64,000 bases of DNA from Oasisia sp. SBJ-2009 (GCA_964017155.1 OZ024857.1:4442869-4506868); one strand, 5' to 3'; positions 37,278 through 51,690 are shown, counted from the stretch's first letter. Notes: generated by a model not told the origin, from the sequence alone. Program-made: numbers and translations.

Positions 37278-38244
37278 TTAAATCGGACGCACAAAGGTGT
37301 TGGGAGCTTGCGCTGGACGCTGGGGCTGGTTTGTGCGTTTTGCTGGGCACTGTGCTGCTGCGTGACTCCCATTGCATGTAGGGCAGCTGTGGATGTAGGG
37401 ACACTTAGGATTTTTGCATCGTCCCTGGGAGGCAAAGGAGTAGCAGTAGCCTGGGGGACAGCCAGCAAGAAAGGGCTGCTTCTTGGGAAAGGGCTGCCTC
37501 CTCACTGGGAATGCTTGAGTTTGGACGACAGTAGCCTGGCGTGTGGCAAGAGAAAAGAGTTCTTGATGCAGTTTATACCAAGGCATGCCGTTGTGCGCTC
37601 TCAGCTTTCGGAAGTTCCTATCGTATGTCAGAAACAGACTGGGGCGTGAATCATGAGACATGGTGCGGATGAGTTGGAGGTATTTTAGAATGTCGGGGGT
37701 GTCAGTAGGATGGCGTTCAGTGTAGATGGCAATGTAGATTAGGAAAGCATCCGTCCACTGCTCTATGTTGATGATTTTCTTATTGGGCTGATCCCTAATC
37801 TGGACAACTGGTCTGTCAGTGGCTGAGTCCAACAAATAAATCGTTTGTGGGGCAGACTCTCCCACTAGCAATTCTAATTCCACAAATTGATTCGCCCAAA
37901 CTTTGGCCTTCACCCTGTCATCTACTAAACTCCCTAGCGGTACTGAAGAAAATGGCTGCATTTCTGGGGGAAAAAACAAGTCCTGTGGTGCCTCACCTAC
38001 TGCACTCTCCACACTATCTGCATGCAGTCGCAGACGCCATCCCTGAAACCACATCTGTAATGGTCCGCATCTGCTGCTGCATCAGCGCCATCTGCTCGTG
38101 CAGGGTCGCCATCTCTGCCGGTGGCGTCAACGGGGGCGCTTCCTTCTCGCGTCCACGATCAGGTCGGGTCCTCTTTGCGCTCCCTGGAGCATCATCCCCG
38201 TATCTGGCGGGCGCTTTCGTTTGTCGTCGCTTCTTCGGTGGCAT
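37278..38244 (-). pseudogene. Gag-like protein of a tyrosine-recombinase-type retrotransposon
   Basis: ATG at 38244 (MPPKKRRQTKAPARYG), a Gln-rich coil (EQMALMQQQMRTI), then a frameshift near 38015-38054 into a 258-codon frame ending at 37278. That frame has EQWTDAFLIYIAIY and a C-terminal Cys/His cluster YCYSFASQGRCKNPKCPYIH followed by CPTCNGSHAAAQCP. The cluster resembles nucleocapsid-like zinc knuckles of DIRS/Ngaro elements. No RT or recombinase follows to the left, so the element is truncated. The DIRS/Ngaro assignment is inferred. Confidence 0.5.
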
Positions 38245-38415
38245 TCTAGAACATTAAGAAATGCCCACCGAACAGTACTGGGAACCATGTAACTGATACC
38301 TGGTCACCTTATTACACCAAATTTGTGAAGAAGAAAAACAAATCTGGTCAACTGTTGCCTCACCGAAGTAGGAAACAACTTACACAAGTTTAGCTAACCA
38401 AATTTTGCTAAACAC

Positions 38416-39010
38416 AACAAATCACAACATGATGACTGTTGACACGAGCTGTCATTAAATGCTGCAATTGTAACGGTTTGATTTACCTGCCTAAGTTAGC
38501 ATTATAAACAATAACAACATGATGAGTGTAGCCACGAGGCTGTCATGAAATGTTGCCATTGTAACGATTTGAGTTACCTGCTTAAGTTATCATTATCAAC
38601 AATAACAACATGATGAGTGTAGCCACGAGGCTGTCATTAAAATGCTGCAATTGTAACGATTTGATTTACCTGCCTAAGTTAGCATTATAAACAATAACAA
38701 CATGATGAGTGTAGCCACGAGGCTGTCATGAAATGTTACCATTGTAACGATTTGAGTTACCTGCTTAAGTTAGCATTATCAACAATAACAACATGATGAG
38801 TGTAGCCACGAGGCTGTCATTAAATGCTGCAATTGTAACGATTTGAGTTACCTGCTTAAGTTAGCATTATCAACAATAACAACATGATGAGTGTAGCCAC
38901 GAGGCTGTCATGAAATGCTGCAATTGTAACTAATTGATTTACCTGTTTTAATTGTTGTGCATTATCAACAATAACAACATGATGACCATCGCCACGAGGC
39001 TGTCATATTT
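38416..39010. repeat. Tandem repeat of about 92 bp, about seven copies
   Basis: Each unit holds AACATGATGAGTGTAGCCAC + GAGGCTGTCAT, TTGTAACGATTTGA.TTACCT and TTAGCATTAT.AACAATAAC. Confidence 0.9.
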
Positions 39011-39094
39011 GTTGGTATTGCAATAACACCTTTTGTGTTGAATTCCAGTTAATATTAACTGTTGAAATTCAGCAACCTCACCACGTGCATGCCA

Positions 39095-39750
39095 TAGCTA
39101 AATAAAGCTAGCACTGATCAAACCGACCACAAAACCGGCCAAATATGGCACCATCATGAAAGAAACCCAGCCCTCAACGGATGACATACAATATTGCACA
39201 TTCAGCATAGCAATGACATGTGGCCACGAGGCTGTCACCGAATGTTGCCTATGCGAGAATGCCACTGGGTTAGGGTTAAACAACAATATGAATTGCTGTT
39301 GCCACGAGGCTGTCATCATTAGTTGTTTTGGCAATATGACATTATTAAATACGATCCAGACATAGCTAAATAAAGCTAGCGCTGACCGAACCGACCACAA
39401 AACCGGCCAACTCTGGCACAATCACTGAGCAAACCAGCCCTTGATGGGATAACATACAATATTGCACATTCAACATAAAAATGACATGTGGCCACGAGGC
39501 TGTCACCCCATGTTGCCCATGCAATAATGTACCTGGTTTAGACTTTGCATTGCCTGAACTACATTACCTTTTATAAATTGGCTATATATTTAGGGACTAT
39601 TAAATATGTAAACGTCAAACTACTGTATGGGACCTACCATAATGTTTACACCGGTTACAAGTAATCTGAAATTTTCCATTATCAATAATTTATTTAAATC
39701 AGACATCAGAATGACTATTGCCACGAGGCTGCCATTAAATGCTGTAGTTA
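39095..39750. repeat. 266-bp tandem duplication plus further GCCACGAGGCTGTCA copies
   Basis: 39107-39270 and 39368-39520 share AGCTAAATAAAGCTAGC, CCGACCACAAAACCGGCCAA, GACATACAATATTGCACATT and GTGGCCACGAGGCTGTCACC. Single GCCACGAGGCTGTCAT/CCAT copies occur at 39301 and 39720. Confidence 0.8.
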
Positions 39751-39791
39751 AACTAAGCTCGAGTCACAGGGGACGTGAGGTACATTGCACT

Positions 39792-40354
39792 CTACAATAC
39801 GTTAGCTGCAGCGATAATCGCCCCACGAACACTATTGTAATACTTCCTATTGCCCTCCTGATTAAAATAGACGCCATCACCCAGGTAGCTAGCCCAATCG
39901 GACCACACTCTCCGATGGCACCAACACGAAACGCTATCAAAAGATAATACCGCATCCTTCATATACTGGTTATACGTAACCACGCGTTCGTTAAAATCCT
40001 CCCGGACCGCGTACCTTGACTGACTCGCGTTCCGGAAAACCATCTGCGAAATTATCACGCGCCGGACAGCGGCCATGACAGTCAGGTAACTCGCATAAGC
40101 GAGCACCCGGTCCGCCAGCACGACTGGTTCAACGACCGAAATATCATTCGTACCCATGTCTAAAAACACTATATCGCTACCAACCACATCCTGCGTAAGC
40201 GAAAATAACTGCTTTACTTTCAAACCCCCCCCCTCGCTACAAACGTGACATTAAACCTATCAACGTCCAGGTCAAAATCTAAAGATCTATGCTATACCGC
40301 ATAGTGGGCCAAACGTCGAACGAACGAATGGCCGACAACTTTAACATCTAACAT
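39792..40354 (-). pseudogene. SGNH/GDSL hydrolase-like ORF, probably retrotransposon-borne
   Basis: ATG at 40354 reads MLDVKVVGHSFVRRL, an in-frame stop follows soon after, then DIVFLDMGTNDISV and DGVYFNQEGNRKYYNSVR. GHS and GTND match blocks I and III of SGNH hydrolases; in the last block the expected D-x-x-H is D-G-V-Y, so the catalytic histidine appears lost. SGNH ORFs are known in Ngaro-type retrotransposons; together with the gag-like ORF on the same strand at 37278-38244 this suggests one decayed element, but the order is not proven. Confidence 0.5.
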
Positions 40355-40919
40355 GATTATCTGACCTAGACAGCACTAGTTACGCGAGCGAGTAAAACAA
40401 GAGATTAGTATACAATCTAATCACAATTAATGCAGGATATAGCAATAATTTCAAGTAATAAAACAGTTCAATAATGTAAGCGATAAGTGGTCTACCTTGT
40501 ACTCGTGCTGAATTCAAGTGGGAAGCTAAAATGGCGCGGAGCTCCTTTTATACCCTACGATCACGTGACTTACTTTACGGTAACACTTGAATTTAGGAGT
40601 CGGTCACACTGCCCACATAAAAGTCATTTGATGTACATCATAATGTCGTATTTACAGCCGATGGACCGTCGACTGGTGGCCCGACGACAGGTGTGCTGGC
40701 TCGATGCCGGAAAGGATGTTTAAAATCATCCACAGCTCGCCGTATGCATCACACGAAACTGCTACTTCTTCAAACATAGTTAAATATTGATATCGTATAA
40801 CATGTCCGTCAATATGAAAGCATAATGTCTACATTAATGTGCATTTACAGTCGATGAAACGTCGCGGGACGTTCGCCCGAATGCAGTGCCAAGATGGCGT
40901 TGTTTTGGTTATTCTGTCT

Positions 40920-41155
40920 ATTGACCACACATACAGCATGCCCATACATACAAACTACTGCTGGCTACGCGCCTGCATAGTCAACAGCTTACCCTTCACA
41001 TGTCATATACGAAAAGGATGATTTAAACAAGCGTTCCGCAAAACATGCAAACAAATCCGGGTTAGTGGCTATAGTAGAGGCGCTGATACGCAACTAGGGT
41101 CCAGTTGCGTATCAGCGCCTCTAGCGACTAACGTGGATTTATGGAACCCCATTGT
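40920..41155. repeat. Dispersed repeat with a perfect 21-bp hairpin
   Basis: 41075-41095 (TAGAGGCGCTGATACGCAAC + T) is the exact inverse of 41103-41123, with a 7-base loop. The surrounding sequence matches 8490-8680 (CTGGCTACGCGCCTG, GATGATTTAAACAA, CTAGCGACTAACGTGGATTT), and GGCGCTGATACGCAACTCAG recurs at 42673. Confidence 0.8.
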
Positions 41156-41444
41156 ACCAAAAACATGCTATGTTGGATTCAAGGCGCTGCCATCTCGAGG
41201 CAGAGAACCATTGACCTAAACCGCTTACGTCACTGGCGCATACACGTTCGAATATCCTACAGATGTCCAATGAGTTTTGATTTTCCCGCGGTTTGCTAAC
41301 GTCACTATCACAATTTTCGCGAGAGGCCTCCGGCAAGCTATGACCAGTGACAATGCGCCAGTGACGTAGGCGATTTAGCTGACGTCACTGGTTCTTCGCG
41401 TCAAGGTAGCAGCGCCCTGGATCCAAGATAGCATGTTTCTTGGT
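41156..41444. mobile_element. Hairpin MITE, about 290 bp
   Basis: ACCAAAAACATGCTATGTTG at 41156 pairs with the inverse ending GCATGTTTCTTGGT at 41444. The arms continue imperfectly for about 85 bp (GGCGCTGC, TGACGTAGGC / ACGTCACTGG). Confidence 0.7.
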
Positions 41445-41449
41445 TCAAT

Positions 41450-43072
41450 TACATTATAATGAATTGTTTATTAAAGATATTTGCAACAGACATAAAATCG
41501 TGGCTCTTGCATATTTTCGGTTAATATGGCTGCCATTTTGAATATTAGTAGGGTTTCTTAGGCGTGCATTGTTGGAAATGATTCCTTCGAATTCCTGATA
41601 AAAATCTTGTCTACATAGCATAAGTTAATTAAGTTATGGTCGATGTTGAGTAGGTTTGGTGGAAATGACGGTTATTTTGAATTTTGATCACATGAGCATA
41701 GTCGGCATGCATGCGTGTAGACAAATTTATGTCCATAGCATGCTGTAGTGTAAAGATGAGCACATTGTTTATTTACAAGGATCACGGCAGCCATCTTGTA
41801 TTTGCCTGGTTCCCACGAGGTGTCCAAAGATGGCGCTTTGCCATCCCACGGATTTGAGTTGAGGGACACATAATTTACAAGATTGACCAAAAAGACCTTT
41901 TTATACGATCAACTATTTCCAGTTAGACAAAATGAGAATTCAACTAACTGCCTAGAAGAATTATTCTTCGTAATGCGTAATTGTAATCATAACCATAGAC
42001 ATAGCTAGAACATAATAATATTTGCAATGGATGTTTAATAACTTAATTTGTATTTTGTGTTTTATCCGTCTTCAAATTGGGGGTGATATTTGCGCGCCTG
42101 GCCAACAGTGTTGACGACAATTTATGACTACGTATATGAGGTGACAAGCAAACGTGCTGTTTTAATGAGCCATATTCCGTAAACCGCCAATTGTTATAGC
42201 ATAGCAACGAAAACTTGATAGCTTATCTTTTCAGTACATTAGCGACTAGTACATTTAGAAGCCCTTTACTTATCATAGTATAGCATTAAATTCAGTCATT
42301 TCAAAACAATCTTATTCACTGGCGGCCAACTTCGATAATTAAGATTCATTAATAATGCCATGGTGCATGAATATGTCCTCTTTATGTAAGCAATTGTTAC
42401 TTGTGGTATAAACACCGAATATATGATAGGTATAATTTGTATTTCACTGCAATATTTATGATTTATATATGAAGGATGTAAGTATAACGCAAAACGTAGG
42501 CTATTTCCACCTATTGTTTGGGACCGGATTATGCCCTTGGCCTCGATTTTGTGTTTACCCGCTTCGACAATTTGTCAACGCAACTACTTGCGGAAGGTGC
42601 TGTTGCAGTTGTAGTTGCCTGGATCAGTGCTTCTCCATCACATACGTATGGTGAACCTACATAATCCCTAGGCGGCGCTGATACGCAACTCAGGTCTGTG
42701 ACGTATTCGCGTTCTTGATACGCGCTCGTGTGCAAACAACTGTTGAATATAATGAATGAATGTGACGTAGCCACGTAACAGGACGCTGGCGACTAACGGC
42801 ACGCGGCCCGAGATGTGTAACGGCGCCGCTTGGAAGGTTAGTTTTGTAGGTTCCCCAGTGTATAACGATACTTTATTATGTGGATATGCAGTATTAATTG
42901 TTAAATAAGCGTCGCTCGATTCGTAACTAGTAATGTATTCTTTATTACAGTGTAATTCGACATTAGAGTGACGTACGCCGTACACTCGGAACGACGAATC
43001 TTCAGGCGATGGTCTAGGAAGATCCATACGCGCACACCACTAGGCACATTATACGTTGAGATCTCTCACATT
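41450..43072. other. Intergenic stretch before the methyltransferase gene
   Basis: No gene recognised. 41940-42125 is a diverged relative of 52240-52390 (CTGCCTAGA.GAATTATT, TAGAACATAAT, TGGCCA.CAGTG). GGCGCTGATACGCAACTCAG at 42673 belongs to the hairpin family. Confidence 0.5.
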
Positions 43073-44469
<1,397 letters not shown>

Positions 44470-45440
44470 AAGTTACGCATTCAAATGAAAAGCATCTGGT
44501 AACAATATTGTAACCACACCCAACACAAGTAATTATACTCAAACAATCTAGCCTTACACGACCAATGCGATCATTTGTGGTCATACTTGCGCATGTGGTG
44601 TGGGATGATTATGTAGCTTGGGGAATTAGTTGATTAACTGTCGGGTGTCAAGAACTAGGCTCAAACTTGTTCTACATTCTTGACTCTAGAATCAGCTTCC
44701 ACACAACTGTGTAGAGTTTGCATCAGGTGTTTATATACGTAAATAGTGAAAGTAAAAAAGTTACTTTTCATTTGAGCAGTCTGCAACGAGTAACTAATAA
44801 TAACATTATTTATTGTCCAATTGGGTTCAATGATTTCATATTTGTGCTCAGAAATTGTCCCCGTCTTGTCTAACATTCAAAGATCGGCTTCCACACTAGA
44901 TTCAGTAAGCTGTGTTAAATTATGTTTGCTTACAAACGGCCAAACATAGTGGGTGTTGCAAGTTGTTTTACCAGTAGTTTGTAGTTGCATTAGTTGTATC
45001 ATTTCCAATACCTATTGTTGATCAAGTGATTTGTTGGAGGGTGTGTAGAACATGTTGATGTCCCTACACATATTCTAGAGTGAATTTCCACAAACCAAGG
45101 CTTGCAAATTCTTTATGTGTTCGTGTACAAGCAGCCATGGTGAATTGGGGTGTTGAATTAAAGTTCGTGAATTGTTTTGAAATGCAATCGTAGTTTAATT
45201 ATGTTATTCAAAATGGATTCGTTTGCCATACGCCAATTGCACAGGATCTCATGTCAGAATGGGTCCCCACCGACCACACCAGGAAGTCGAAAGTGTTTTC
45301 ATTCACATCTTTATTCAGTCACAAAGAAGCCCATGACCATGGAAATTAGCAACTCCATGTGACCTCGTCAGACAAACATAATTATCATCCTGGACAATAA
45401 AGGACTCGAATATGTGAGATATTCTGCTTCTGATGCAGCA
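44470..45440. other. Region after the methyltransferase gene
   Basis: No gene recognised. ATTAAA near 45157 is a possible polyadenylation signal. Confidence 0.4.
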
Positions 45441-45451
45441 TGATAGCATCT

Positions 45452-45856
<405 letters not shown>

Positions 45857-45905
45857 TCTTTATGGAAGAGGAAGAATTAGCTTGGTAAGATGCGACTCAA
45901 AGATA

Positions 45906-46173
45906 CCCTTACAAAAACGTGCCAATGGTATACCATTGAATACCAATGAAAACCATTGAGTACCGTTGGACCATTCAATGGTATTTCAGCAGGACTCAGT
46001 GGTATTCTCAACGGTAATTTAAAATACCATTCAATATCACTGAACGGTACACTGAATACAAAATATCATTAAAAAAACCATTCAGATACCATTCAGATAC
46101 CATTCAAATACCATTGGCCATTATACCCCCTAGGACCATTCAATGGTATTTGAATGGTATATTTTTATAAGGG
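45906..46173. mobile_element. MITE of 268 bp with internal ACCATTCAAT palindromes
   Basis: CCCTTACAAAAA at 45906 is inverted at the right end (TTTTTATAAGGG, 46173), with TA on both sides. The interior repeats AATGGTAT / ATACCATT many times in both orientations. Confidence 0.75.
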
Positions 46174-46879
46174 TAACATATCCTCAAACAGAGACATATC
46201 AGTGTGAATGAAAACCATATTATATCGAACCCGTATAGTGCTTATAACAATCTATGGTGCACAAATATGTACATTACGATCCCGGGAGATACGGGACCTT
46301 GGCGTTTTCAAGATGTGTTACCTGCGGGCTACTAGCTGTACAGAGTGACCCCAAAAATGCCACCAGTAAATTTGTTAATAATTTATACACGAGTTCAGTG
46401 AATTGTTTCATAGTTGGTGCACATTAAGTTCAGTTTGTGCATGATCATACCACATAGTTTCCTGTTTGTAGGCTAAATGGACCGACTTTTATGTTCTCTG
46501 TCCGTTTCCTTGACAACGAGAGCAGGTTAAACAGAAAGGAAATCGAAAATAATCTACCGGGATGTATAATGAGCCACCAGCCGGCAGCACTGTCAGCCAG
46601 CCGCAACGAATAAATAATTAATTTTGGTGGGCAAACGAGTATACGTTACTATATATACTAAAGCCACTAATCGTGGAGTCGTGAGTTTACACCAGGGACA
46701 AATATGCTAACTGTCAACTCCAACTACACCAGAGCTAAATAGGAGCTGGGGCACTAACATCAAACGCGCACAGATCTCGCTTAGTCTCAAGATTTAACAA
46801 GATTGCCACCTAGAGAATCAACTCTAGATGGCAGGTGGACAAGGAATCGCTTTGGCTTATCGAGAGTCCAACCTATCTA

Positions 46880-49769
46880 ACTAAATATATCCAGCCCTTC
46901 TTAGGTACATGTCAATTTTATTTTTAAACATATTAACACTACTAGCACCTACACAATCAGCCGATAATCTGTTCCATTCATTTACTGTTCTTTGTGAAAA
47001 TGAAAATTTTCTAATATCTAGTCTACACTGCTTCTTTGCTAATGTAATTCCATGTCATCTAGTCCTTCTCTCTTCCTTAACAGAGAAAACAATATTTCTG
47101 TCAATATTTTCATACCCATTCAATATTTTAAAAACTTCTATCTGATCACCTCTGAATCTCCTGGTTTCTAGTGTTGTTAATCCACATTCTTTTAGACGCA
47201 TTTCATAACTAATATTCCTGAGTTTTTGTATCATTTTGGTTGCTCTTCTTTGTACTCTTTCTAGTATATCAATATCCTTCTTGCGATATGGCCTCCATGC
47301 CTGTATTCTAAATGAGGCCTAACTATTGTTTTGTACAGCGGTATTATTAGTTCTTTTTCCTTGTACACTATATTTCGCCTAATTAATCCAAGAATTTGGT
47401 TTCCCTTTGCTGCTGCAATTGCACACTGTTCTGATACCTTCATATCAGCACTAATAGTTAACCCTAAGTCCTTTTCCTTTACGGTAGTATTTAGTACAGT
47501 ATCACCCATTGTATATTGTGCATCTTCGTTTCCATGTCCTGTGTGGAGGCACTTACACTTCCCATCATTAAACAGCATTTGCCACTTATCAGACCATTCG
47601 TTCAACTTATTTAGATCATCTTGTAATTGCTGTCTATCTGCATCACTTTCAATTTTTCTAAACACTTTTGTATCGTCCGCAAACTTCAACACCTTGCTTG
47701 TTATATCATCATCCAAATCATTGATATATATTAAGAACAAAATAGGCCCCAATACTGATCCCTGCGGTACTCCACTCAAAACCGATTTCCAGTTTGAAAC
47801 CTCCCCATCAACTACCACTCTTTGTCTTCTATCAATGAGCCATTTTTCTATCCAGTTAATCATACCATTGCCTATGCCATGGGCCTTTAGATTAAGTAGT
47901 AATCTTTGATGTGGCACTTTGTCAAAGGCTTTTTTAAAATCTAAATATATTATATCTACTGGTGATCCCTCGTCTACCCACTTTGTGACATCTTCCAAAA
48001 AACATAAGATATTTGTTAAGCATGACCTCGCTTTTAGAAACCCATGTTGAGATGGGTTAATCAAGTCATTTTTAACAAGAAAATCAACCAAGTGATCTTT
48101 AATTAGTCTTTCTAATAGTTTGCAAACCACCGATGTTAAACTAACTGGTCTATGGTTCTCTGACTTGCTTCTTGATCCTTTTTTAAATAATGGTATGATG
48201 TTTGCTTCTTTCCATTCTAATGGAACTACTCCTTCCTCTATTGACAAATTGAACACTGTTGCAAGTGGTATGCTGATTTGTTCTACAATTTCCAGTAGTA
48301 ATTTGGGAGGAATCCCATCCACTCCAGGTGACTTATTTTCCTTCATATCCCTTATTTTCTTAGCTACCATTTTTGGTGTTACAATTAGTTGTCCTAAATA
48401 GTCTGACTCTCTCCCTTCAAATTTAGTCTCTGGTACTGGTAATGCACTAGTATCTTCCCTGGTGAACACTGAACTAAAGTATTCATTTAGGTTTTCTGCC
48501 ATTAAGAATCCCTCTGTTATTATGTTTCCATCACTACCTTCTAGAGGTCCTACCTTATCCTGAACTTTCTGTTTACTTCGAACATACGCATAAAAACTCT
48601 TGCTGTCATGTTTTATATTAAAAGCAAATTTTTGTTCATAGCTTCTCTTTGAATTTCTAATTTCAGCTGTAGCTTGGTTAAGTGCTTCTTTATAAATGGC
48701 ATAGTCTTCTTCACTTCCATTATGTCTATATGTCTTCCACACCGTGCTTGTATTTGATTTTTCTAATGGCTTCTTTTGATAAGTGTTTCTTTTTTGACCG
48801 TTTCCCCTGTTTTTTCAAGGGGACAAATTGTTCGACAATGCAGTCAATTTCCCTCTTTAAGATATTCCAACATACCGTTGCTGTCTTATTCTCCAGTGTG
48901 TTATTCCAGTCTATCTTTGCTAAATGTTTCCTCATGTCCTTATATCTTCCTTTGTGAACTTTTTTCCTGTACCGTATTTTACGACTCTGTTCTCCTTTTA
49001 CTTTGATGATAACATATATCTGGTTGTGATCACTACACCCCAGTGGCTCACATATCCTGACATTATCAATACATTCCTTCTGTGAGCTCAAAACTATGTC
49101 CAATACGTTCTCACCCCTGGTTGGTTCTAACACATGTTGAGTAAGGAAACTGTCTTGTACTAAATTTAAAAACTTTTGATCTTCACTCCCAGTACTCTGT
49201 TGAGATTTCCACTGTATACGCCCATGGTTAAAATCCCCCATAATTATACAGTCCCGTTTACTGACTTCCTTTATAGCGTTTTGTATTTTCTCATTCTCAT
49301 CTGTGCTTATGTTTGGACTTCGATAAACTAACCCAACAGTTAATGTTGAGTTTCCTGTAACTATGTTACACCACACAGCTTCTTCACATATTGCTTGTTT
49401 TTCTAATTTTATTTCGTAAGCCTGAATGGATTCTTTAATATATAAAATAACGCCACCTCCCCTTCTCCCTATTCTATCTTTCCGAAACATGACATATCCT
49501 GTCATTCCTAATTAGGCATCTGATATATCGGGGGTGGCCCAAGATTCAGTTATACCTATTATGTGAGGGTCATTATCTTCTACCATAATGTTTAGTTCAT
49601 TTCTTTTGTTTACTATGCTCCTTGCATTTAAACACACACATTTATAACCAAATGTTGTAGAGTTTTCCAGACTGTTCTTTGCCGTTTTATCTGTGCTTTC
49701 CTTATCTGTGTCTCCAGTATTTGGCTTCTCTGTGAATCCCCCCTGCGAATCTAGTTTAAATAATTGCAA
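46880..49769 (-). pseudogene. CR1-like ORF2: endonuclease and reverse transcriptase
   Basis: Endonuclease blocks: CLNARSIVNKRNEL, IGITESWA, then after a stop at 49512 GGGVILYIKE, VYRSPN, IMGDFNHG, LGCSDHNQ. A frameshift near 48730-48780 precedes the RT: KSPGVDGIPPKLL, IPLFKKGSRS, IIYLDFKKAFDKV, GVPQGSVLGPILFL, LKFADDTKVF. Both metal-binding aspartates are present (FADD). After RPHLEY at about 47310 another frameshift leads into the C-terminal part (RRATKMIQKL, AWRP, NRLSAD), with a further stop. At least three breaks make it non-functional. Confidence 0.85.
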
Positions 49770-50884
49770 CCTGTTCCACTGTCCATAGATTGAAGCAGGT
49801 TCTCAGAGAAAACTGCTGCGCCCTTTCCGCTTAGATGGAGGCCATCTCTCATGTACATATCCTCCTTCCCAACAAAGCGCCCCCACAAATCCAAGAATCC
49901 AACCCCTTCCTCCTCACACATCTGCTCCACCAGAGCATTGATTGCCATCCTCTTGCAGTTTCTATAGGTTGCTCCCCTTCCTCCGATTACTGGCAAGATT
50001 CCTGAGAGAATAATCTGTTCAACTCTTGTCTTCTTCAGTTTCCCTACCAACTGTCTGTATATTTGCACTATTCTAGTTGTCCCCTCCCTGTCTGCATTGT
50101 TCGTCCCTACATGTACTAATATAGATCCTCCCTGGCCATGCCCCAACACGTTCTCTACCCTATCTGTCACATGCTCTATCCGAGCGCCTGGAAGACAAAC
50201 AACAACATCTTCTCCTTTACTTAACGTCTTGTCCGTCTTTCGCAAAATTGAGTCGCCCATAAACACCCTTTCTGTTCTCAATCACTGCTTCAGAGTAACT
50301 CCTCCGTTTTGCATCTCCCTGGTTGCTGACTTTCCCCCCTGCCGCTTTCTCTGTTCCTTTCTTTCATGCCTCTTTTCTTCCTGACACCATCCTTGTTATT
50401 GACTTCCGTTTGGTCACATCTACTCTCAGTTCCTTTCTTCCCTTCGTCTTTCCTCCTGTCGCATCTGCTTCTATCATCTCCTGTCCCATTGTCACCCCCT
50501 CATCTACTGTCACTTTCTCCCCTGTCACCTTCCTGCATGCCATGTTTTCACTTGTTCTTTCTCCATTTGCTTTCCTTGCACTCGCCCTCCCTCCTCTCAG
50601 TATACTGTCCTCACCCTTCTTGTCACTGCATTGCTCCTTCCGACCTCTTCCTTCTGTCTCTTTGGTTATTCTCATCTCCACCCCCTTCACAATATCGGTT
50701 AGCCTAGCTAACTCTGCTGTAAGACATTCCACTTTCAAACACCCTGTGCACTGGAATGTAAAGTCTTCCTCCATTGTCTCAGCTCATGACTTTGTGCATC
50801 CGGATAGAGCAAAATCTACAAAGCTGTGACAATAGTCACACACTAGGTGCCTCCTTGCCTTCACTTGCCGCTTGCAAGGGGCCA
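49751..50884 (-). pseudogene. CR1-like ORF1: PHD-like finger and SGNH esterase domain
   Basis: It starts at ATG 50884 (MAPCKRQVKARRHLVCDYCH), with a stop in the finger, resumes with MEEDFTFQCTGC (C-x2-C) and a charged linker, then after a frameshift near 50364 and a stop just before 50281 continues with VFMGDSILRK, ILVHVGTNNADREG and RDGLHLSGKG. GDS, GTNN and DGLH are SGNH hydrolase blocks with the Ser and the Asp/His pair retained. A finger plus esterase in ORF1 is known for CR1-clade elements. The end overlaps the beginning of ORF2. Confidence 0.75.
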
Positions 50885-51126
50885 TATTATGACTACCCAG
50901 GTACTCAAAATTTACTCAGTCGGTATACCAATTTAGTCTTTAGAAAGACTTTTTTATGTGGACAGTAACTGCAGCTCACTTTATGTTATACACAACTGAC
51001 AAATGTGGTATTTACTGGTACAATTCCCTAGCGGATACGATGGACACTACCTGCATAAACAAACTAAGGTTTCTACTAAAAAGCTTGCTTATTTTTTTAA
51101 TAACAATGCTACCTGATCAAAGTATT

Positions 51127-51540
51127 ATCTTACGTATGTAGCTGTTATGCTTGTTATTTTGTATGTTATATATTCTATCAAATAATCAGATTTGCTAAAT
51201 CTTGTAAACAAACTTGTCGAAGGCTAGATTACCCTATTATCACCCACTATGCTAATCTGCTCAAAAATACTTTTAACTAACAAACTTTTACCAAAACTTG
51301 ATTAATACTCTTCACATAACAATAATACTGTAGCTGTTATGCTGAATACTTTATCTGTTAAATATTCAATCAAATAATAAGTTTTGCTAACTCTTGTTTA
51401 CAAACTTGTCGAAGGCTAAATTACCCTATTATCACCCACGATGCTAATCTGCTCAAAAATACTGTTAACTGACAAACTTTTAACTAAACTAATACCCAAT
51501 ATATGTCTAGTACTACTTTATGAATAACCTTCACATAAGA
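51127..51540. repeat. Two-unit tandem repeat of about 205 bp, probable LINE 5' UTR monomers
   Basis: Both copies carry GTAGCTGTTATGCT, ACAAACTTGTCGAAGGCTA, TTACCCTATTATCACCCAC and ATGCTAATCTGCTCAAAAAT. Confidence 0.75.
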
Positions 51541-51690
51541 ATAATACTTATCAGTCAATATTTCCTCTTGTTTTTCAACTTTTATGCACCACCAAATTCA
51601 AAACTCTGCTCCCGCCAATGTTCCCGCCAAAAGGAACGTCTTGGACGTCTTGTCAGAAGGGTCAAGGTCCATCTACTATGACATAACTTC

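Larger units (their letters stand above)
46787..51690 (-). mobile_element. CR1-like non-LTR retrotransposon, almost full length, inactive
   Basis: Order on the minus strand: 5' region with a two-copy repeat of about 205 bp (51127-51540); ORF1 with a Cys-rich finger and an esterase-like domain; ORF2 with endonuclease and reverse transcriptase; 3' end with a hairpin (46804-46834) and a TTGTTAAATC tail. The stops and frameshifts listed under the parts show it is dead. The 5' boundary is approximate. 46174-46786 holds nothing recognisable. Confidence 0.8.
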
